Shown in pieces: positions 57,752 through 64,000 of a stretch of 64,000 bases of DNA. The stretch spans positions 8,151,001-8,215,000 of the forward strand of contig NC_083508.1 in assembly GCF_032362555.1 (NCBI RefSeq). The letters run 5' to 3'. The translations under genes and the position numbers were made by a program. Positions within the stretch are counted from its first letter, which is position 1. Each line of letters begins with the position of its first letter. The notes below the pieces were generated by a model, which was not told where the DNA came from, did no database searches, and was given only the letters and a program-made list of their open reading frames with translations. The DNA comes from Amyelois transitella. Taxonomy: Eukaryota; Arthropoda; Insecta; Lepidoptera; Pyralidae.

Positions 57752-60700
57752 TTATAATACTTCTACAAATTCTTCAATACGTGTCACGGGTGCCTTCACC
57801 TCAGTATTTGAACTATCCGCATCTAGTATTGCTTCAGAAAACATATTTTCCACAACCATTCGAATTTGTTTGAGGAATCTTTTGAGATTAACATGAGATA
57901 AAATCCCTTGTTCAGTCACCGGAGCCAACTTTTCCTTGTCTTTCTCGGATTTTTGCAGAACATTATTAAGAATGTATGTTAACGCCTGAGTAACAGCTTC
58001 TTCCCACTCCTGAAAACGAAAATTATTTAATATCTTCTCAGTCATAATAAATATTAGGTATAAACATAATTGCTTACTTGATTTATGTAGTAAAGAGTGT
58101 CCAAAGATAGCATTTCTTCAATCAATTTGATCATGAACTCGTCTTTTGAAGCTCGCTTCAAAATTAAAACAATAAGATGTCCCACAGATGCCAAAGTTCC
58201 TCCAGCTCTAAAAAAATAGCCATAATTGAAAATCAAGGTCAGTAAGCAAGCTCTCGATGAGCTAAAACATAAAGACGTAATTTTTTTTATTTTTGGTTGG
58301 TTGATTGATTGGTTGGTTGACAAAATATGTGGTCCTTGAGGACCTGAGGACCAACTATTTTGTTTGTTACTTTTCCAGTACAAAAATATCAACAAAATAT
58401 ATACGTACTTGTTCACTCTTTCTCTGCATTCTAAAATATCCTTAACAGTATCCATCAGACGTTTATGTGTGTCCCTCATTAAGAACTCCAGTGGATCGCA
58501 ATCCCCTGGCGGTAACGAACCATATTGCACTAGGAGCTTTTTCTGGATAAGGGTAAATTGTTTTTGGAGCACGTCTAACTCGTCCTGAAAATTTAAATTA
58601 CGATTTTTTACGTTAATTACAAATCACTGTTCAATTTGGTCATAATTTTAAAGGTAAGTCATTTAGTCATTTATCATTATCTTTTCCACCATATCCAATT
58701 AAACCTTGCGTAAAAAAATATTTTAAAAATTTACCTCATGCTTCTTCAGCCTAAGTCTTTCTTTAGCGTGGTTTTCAATACTTTTTAGAAATTTATGAAT
58801 TAACTGTTTATTGGTTTCTTTATCAAGTTTTACATAACATTTAAAATCTTTGATTCCCATCCTGGTGTGATGGTTTTCAAGTCTAAATAGGAAGTGTTCC
58901 ATTACAGCTACAATTTCTGGAAAATCACTAGCTTCTATGTTATAATAATTTCCATTTTCTTTGAAAGCCACATTCTTCTTACTATTTCTGTACATAAATT
59001 TTACAGCATTCAGAGAATTTTCAGACTTGAGTAATTCCTCCTCAGAAAAATCTATATTTAAAAAAAGAATATTTGTTACTTATGTTGTGCTTATTGTACA
59101 TAGGACACGTCCTACATCACGATGTACGTATATACATATTCTCTCTATTACGCTTACCTGTAAATATCTTTGTAAGTCCTACACACGATTGATTTAAAGT
59201 AATATGCAAGCTCAGTTCATATTCCGACACTAAATCAACTGGTGAACAATAAACACTCATTGGCAACATGATATGTTTAGAAAACACGCTGATTTTTCCA
59301 TTTGAGTCCGTAATAGTAAAAAGTATTTCCACTATCGTTTTTGCGACATCCATTTCGCATGACATGAATACTTGTGTCTCTATTATTTCAGTTCCATTAA
59401 TTTCTTCTAAACATACTGTCGAATCTGAACATGCAAATGGTGGAAAGCAGTGGTAAGTAATTTGGACACTTTGAACTAGTTTCGGGTCATCACACGTTAT
59501 AATAATCACTAAAGGGCACATCAGTAAATGTAAAATCCCGTCGTTTGAAAATCCTTTTAGGTTTTGAACTGGTTTACCTACGTCTGCCTTTATTTTAATG
59601 AGTTGATCAATTGACTGGCCTGTATCTGTAAAATACATAAAAGGTTTTAATTTATTGATATAATCAGTCAATTCTTCTCACTTTTATATACTTATTACCT
59701 TCACCCTTATTTCTTAATATGCATTCCAGTTTGTCTTCCACATCATCTAATTCAGCTTGAATGACTTCAGGATCAATGGTTTCATTCATCATAGAACTGG
59801 CATTAGCATTCAAATCAGGTTCCGTTCCCAAAACGTTAATTGCGACCACTCCATTAATGGATAATGTAACCAAACCCCCAGGCAGATATTTCAAAAAACA
59901 TCTTGATATTGAAATTGCTCTATTTAATAAGTCACATGACCACAATAATGTTGTACCTTCATAAACAAAAAGTTTTGAATCATCGGATGATACCATTACT
60001 ACTAATCTTGCGGTTGGCTCTGAAAATATGAATGTTAGAATTTGTACCTTCATTAAATCGTTTATAATGGATAAGGTTGTTTTCTCATGATATTAAATGA
60101 CGAACCATAATACCACCCAATAAGATATGCGTGGAAACAAATAGGTGTATAATCAAACTTGATCATATACTTCATGAGCCCATTATCTTGAAAGCAATAT
60201 AGGTGCCTTTCGCCCAAAGCTATAATACTCGAAAAATTGCTGCTAGTCTAAAAATAAAAAGTTCATGATAAGTTACAACATTAGTAAGTAGGTTCTTACA
60301 TTTTATCAGGACTTCTTATCTTAGAACGATTCAGTGACAGAAAAATAAGGGACCTTTTTTCAACAAAGAGTTCGAGAACTGTCCGTAGGCGACAGTTTCC
60401 GTCTCCTGAATTTGCAGACACGATTTCTACTTGCCCATTTTTACTTTTCTACAACAGCTACAGATGCCGTTGCTGAAAAGCTAATGTTTTAAAAACTAAC
60501 ACTTCTAAGTTTTTAATTTAAAGCTTGAATTAATTTTGAGTTTTAATATTTAATCTATTTTTTGCCCTTTCTACGAAATTATCCAATTCTAATGCCCCAG
60601 AAATGTCCAAACGAAAGGTGACAAAATAAAGTGAGTTTATCTAAGTCACCGATTTTCAAGGTAATTATTCTGTATCTGTGGTATATTTACCTGGATTACT

Positions 60701-63591
60701 TGCACCGTGGAAACTTCTTCCCCTGCGTTGTAAATCCATTGTGGTATAGTCTTCTTTTGTCGCGCATTCATTTCACTAAATTCTCTCAGCTGCTGGTAAC
60801 TAATTTGAAATAAAAAAGATTTAGTTATAAAGTATTTGGATTTAATAGTCATATACAATGTTATATACTATATAAATATAAAGAAACAAAGAAAGCAAGA
60901 AAAATTTTTATTTGGCGCAAAAGGTAACATTACATTGTTCATAGTCATAGAAATTAAAAAAAAAAATACATGATGCGACCAAAAGGGTTTCCACTCAGCA
61001 TATGCATGTGTATGATGAGGTTACACAATGCTCTGATTTTCGTTGAAACCTAGTAAGGAGCAGGCTTTGCCATTTAATATAAAGGATACATATTAAAAAT
61101 ATAAATACAAAATATAGGGAGATGCAAAAAAAGGAGATGACAGGTAAAGTAGTAGGAAGGTACTTAGGATTATCTAAAGCAAGTAGACAGCAGTGCTAGG
61201 GAGTTTATATATGTTGAGTGTGAGTGTGACTATGTTCTTATTGTTGCAGCGAAGTAAACAAAAGGTAGGCAGATGGAATCTACAGAAGTGCAGTTACGCA
61301 CAGGTGGCGGAAGATTGTTCCAACAATCTTAAATAAACAAGGATGTTTACCTACTCATATATAAGTATTTATGTTGTGTATGTGTGTGCATGTAGATACA
61401 CATGTTTTGGCAAAAGAAATATTTTGTCATATACACACACAAGTTTTTCTGACAGACGTTAAGTTTGATGTTCAAGCAGCCTTGCTATCTTGCGGGAGAA
61501 TATGCTTCCTCTTCTCTCTTCTTAGCGCGTCAGACTCTCTTCACACAAAGCTTTGGGGCAAGGAGTCCACCTTCCAACATATAACTTAGGAAGATATTCA
61601 TCCCTGTCTGCATCGAGTGAACTGAATATCAGCTTACCTGTATATCTCTAAAATCCAGGTAGATTTGCAAATTACGAATAAATCGCTGCTGGCAATATAA
61701 CATACAGGTCCAGGGATGATAACGTCACTGAGGACACATGTAAACAAAAATGTGTCCTGATCGAAGAAGTTGAAATGGCCATCTAAACTCTGAATGCATA
61801 TGAATTCTCTAGTCTTTACATTCCCAAAGGGACCATATGTCAAACTATGCGCTTTTTCTTGGAAATTATGTTTAACAATTAGTTCCAATATATTCTGTTC
61901 ACCTAGAAGTGAAGACATGAAAAATATTCTTAGATATTTTCTAGAAGTTAAAGGGCAGCTTTATCCATGTCGGGTAAGATGACCGCAGGATAGCCTATGT
62001 TTCGGACTTTGAGTCTTAGGTTTCGGATAATATTACAAAAGGAATAGGTTTGGTTTTTTCGTTATATCAACGTTGCATAAACACATGAAATAAACACAAG
62101 CCAACGAAATATTGCATTGTTAAACTTACCAGCATCAATATGTCCCGCCTTTCTTCGCAATTCATATATGGCATAGCTCAGCGGGTGGAGCACAAGCACT
62201 TGGCGATCGGCAGCTCCTCTAAAAATAAGACAATTATCATGAGCCCTTCGTAATGATAGTCGCATATAAAAAGCCATCAAAAACATCCTATAAAAAAACC
62301 AAGTCTCGCAGCTTAGTGTTTCTACCGTAAAAAGTTGTGAGATCCATTTAATACCAAGCCGGTTAATCTATTTAGTCTCTACTTAAAGGACCTTCTGTCT
62401 TAAGTTATTACATAAGTAATTATAATGCCAATATTAAAAATATTTTATGGTTTTAAGAAACAGATCGATTTAGACATCGCATGAAAACACAATGAATATT
62501 ACGCCTCACGCGATTGAAACTCTCGTCTCCAAAACAAGCTATAAATGTATTATCTTTTCAAGCGACTCATCGGATAACAACAAGGCTCTGGGGGCATTTG
62601 ATTTTCTAAATAAACCGATTACGGTAAAACATTCATTATTTAGGGTAAAACATTACGTTGCAATTATTAGGAGCGAAGAAATAATGGAAAATGTGAAAAA
62701 AACGGGGAAAATTATTCATCCTTGAGGGCTTCCGTTGCGTGCGTTGCTAAAACGGTTCACACACACACACACAGTCACGTCTATATCCCTTGCGGGGTAG
62801 ACAGAGCCAACAGTCTTGAAAAGACTGCTAGGCCACGTTCATCAAAAACGGTTCAAGATACCAAAAATATATATATGAAAGAATCTAAAAAAATGTCTTA
62901 AGATTAACTCACTAGAACCGTTTTTATGGTAATTAAAATTTAGGTATATAGCTGAGGAGGCTGTTCGCAAAAATAAATGATGCCCAAAATAACTATTCCA
63001 CGCGGACGAAGTCGCGGGTACAGCTAGTAGATATATTATAAAATACAACAGATATGATATGTTACGTTTATACCATAACTAAGAACATAAGAAGCTATTA
63101 TTCCAGCACCTGATATCATGTTAAAAGGATATTATTCTTCTTCCTCCTGGTTTCGGTTGCATCCTCATCACTCTGTAGAGCAGATTATAGGGAACTTTAT
63201 CATGATATTCGGATAAAAATTATCGAAAATCGTAATGGATACCGCTACTAATCTGTTTAATTTGGGTTTAGATGTACCTATAGAGAGAAAAGATGTGACT
63301 TGTAAGCTTTGTGAATAGACCCCCGAATACTTACGCCATAAACTTGCCAGTTTCTATTTGTAATATAACGTCGTTCAAATTGCATTCCAACAGTGAATCA
63401 GATATTTCCTGATTAGGACTGGGCTTGTATATTTTAAGTGTATATTCTTCGCCGACTATGATGCAGTCCCCATCGCTGTAAGCACTAAACCTATTTACCC
63501 TCAAACACCAGGCACTCTGAACACCAGATTTTATCTCATTATCTTGAAGTTTATTATTTGACCACCATTGCTTTACTTTGAATATAGACAT
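57752..63591 (-). CDS. BBS9: Bardet-Biedl syndrome 9 protein (PTHB1), BBSome subunit
   Basis: Eleven exons on the minus strand: 63591-63335, 62218-62130, 61902-61638, 60799-60691, 60247-60106, 60019-59699, 59625-59158, 59051-58735, 58584-58409, 58207-58078, 58009-57752. All introns are GT-AG. Joined, they give 843 residues (human about 887). The N-terminus MSIFKVKQWWS matches the family. The beta-propeller region holds YGPFGNVKTREFICIQSLDG, QWIYNAGEE, ALGERHLYCFQDNG and GTEPDLNA. A GAE/appendage-like middle and a helical C-terminus (GDCDPLEFLMRDTHKR, GGTLASVGHLIVL, EWEEAVTQALTYIL) follow. BBS9 is a scaffold subunit of the BBSome, which moves membrane proteins in and out of cilia. In insects, cilia occur in sensory neurons and sperm. 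The gene is tail-to-tail with OLA1. Confidence 0.95.
60860..61637. other. BBS9 intron 3, no gene seen
   Basis: It holds an A-rich, moderately complex sequence with a (TG/CA)-rich stretch near 61370-61440. No known repeat family was identified with confidence and there is no conserved coding frame. Confidence 0.4.
62661..63030 (+). repeat. Repeat family E, interrupted by a SINE
   Basis: The left part has 'GTGAAAAAAACGGGGAAAAT' and TTATTCATCCT, and the right part has 'AACTATTCCACGCGGACGAA' and CAGCTAGTAG, as in 39912-40086. Between them sits the SINE A insertion at 62760-62844 plus diverged sequence. It lies in BBS9 intron 1. Confidence 0.6.
62760..62844 (-). repeat. SINE family A, 5'-truncated, with target-site duplication
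   Basis: The 11-bp direct repeat AAAACGGTTCA (62749-62759 and 62845-62855) flanks an 85-bp SINE fragment. It starts with a (CA)n tail, then 'CACGTCTATATCCCTTGCGG', and ends at GGCCACGTTCATC. This is direct evidence that the family moves by retroposition with 5' truncation. Confidence 0.85.
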
Positions 63592-64000
63592 TTTTAACCC
63601 ACAATGTGTTTACGTAAACGACAATTCTAATTCTCAATTTCTTTTGTAGTGTACCGAAGTAACCATGACAACTCCTGGGTTTGACTGTACATCGGTTTTA
63701 CAGTACTCCACAAAAGGATAGTTAGAATTTCAGATTTGCAGTGCAGGTATAACAAGATACTGAAGAATTCGGCGTGGAGCTTCGTACTGTAAGAAATGCA
63801 TTCCGTGAGTTCTTTTAAAAAAAATCAAAAATATACTGCTAAAAAAAGAAAATGATTTATTCACTACACACACACACGATGTAATAAAGAAAATTGATAA
63901 AATACACGGACCGATCTAAAGGGAGACTGACTGACTCGTCACGCTATTCAAACAGTTAAGTAAATTTAAAATGCTTAATTGCTTATGCTATCAATAGCTG
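63592..64000 (-). other. Upstream region of BBS9
   Basis: It contains the X-box (63659-63672) and presumably the BBS9 promoter. Beyond it are AT-rich sequence and a (CA)n run near 63864. No other gene is recognisable before the window ends. Confidence 0.5.
63659..63672. promoter_or_regulatory. RFX-type X-box upstream of BBS9
   Basis: GTAACCATGACAAC fits the X-box consensus GTHNYYATRRNAAC at every position. Its near edge lies 67 bp from the BBS9 ATG. X-boxes bound by RFX factors (DAF-19 in C. elegans, Rfx in Drosophila) typically sit within about 100-150 bp of ciliary gene starts, and BBS genes are classic targets. Binding here is inferred. Confidence 0.75.

Overview
The window is a piece of a lepidopteran nuclear genome, most likely a moth. 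The evidence is AT-rich spacer (about 65% A+T by eye), split host genes with GT-AG introns, lepidopteran-type SINEs, R1-clade and Jockey-like LINE fragments, a BEL/Pao LTR element, and a very high density of TAGGTA/TACCTA words. I see no bacterial features, CRISPR array, rRNA or functional tRNA gene.

Layout. Positions 1-38,000 are gene-poor. This part holds a 5'-truncated R1-clade LINE (8783-10050, with 14-bp target-site duplication and poly(A)), an 8.4-kb almost unmutated BEL/Pao retrotransposon on the minus strand (21585-30029), many short retroposon fragments, a hairpin MITE, several perfect inverted repeats, and islands of complex GC-rich sequence that could be distal regulatory DNA.

From 38 kb on the window is gene-dense. 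A three-exon Asterix (WDR83OS) gene lies at 38054-39532 (+) and uses a GC-AG intron. Next come a 1.16-kb TIR element (40744-41900) and a frameshifted Jockey-like LINE 3' end (42012-42397). The Obg-like ATPase gene OLA1 then spans 43683-57122 (+) in ten coding exons. Its 6.8-kb first coding intron contains a complete intronless gene on the same strand for a 1983-aa multidomain adenylate kinase 9-like protein (44378-50329). Its third intron contains a 1.5-kb non-autonomous DNA transposon with repeated subterminal motifs and internal hairpins. Tail-to-tail with OLA1 lies the 11-exon BBS9 (PTHB1) gene (63591-57752, minus strand), with a perfect match to the RFX X-box consensus 67 bp upstream of its ATG.

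How the genes relate. Asterix is an ER membrane-protein chaperone subunit and OLA1 a cytosolic ATPase, and I see no functional link between them. The AK9-like protein and BBS9 both have ciliary or flagellar associations in other animals. They are separated only by OLA1 exons, which makes a small cilium-related neighbourhood possible (inference). I reconstructed exon boundaries by hand from reading frame, splice sites and remembered family sequences. All coding lengths close in frame.
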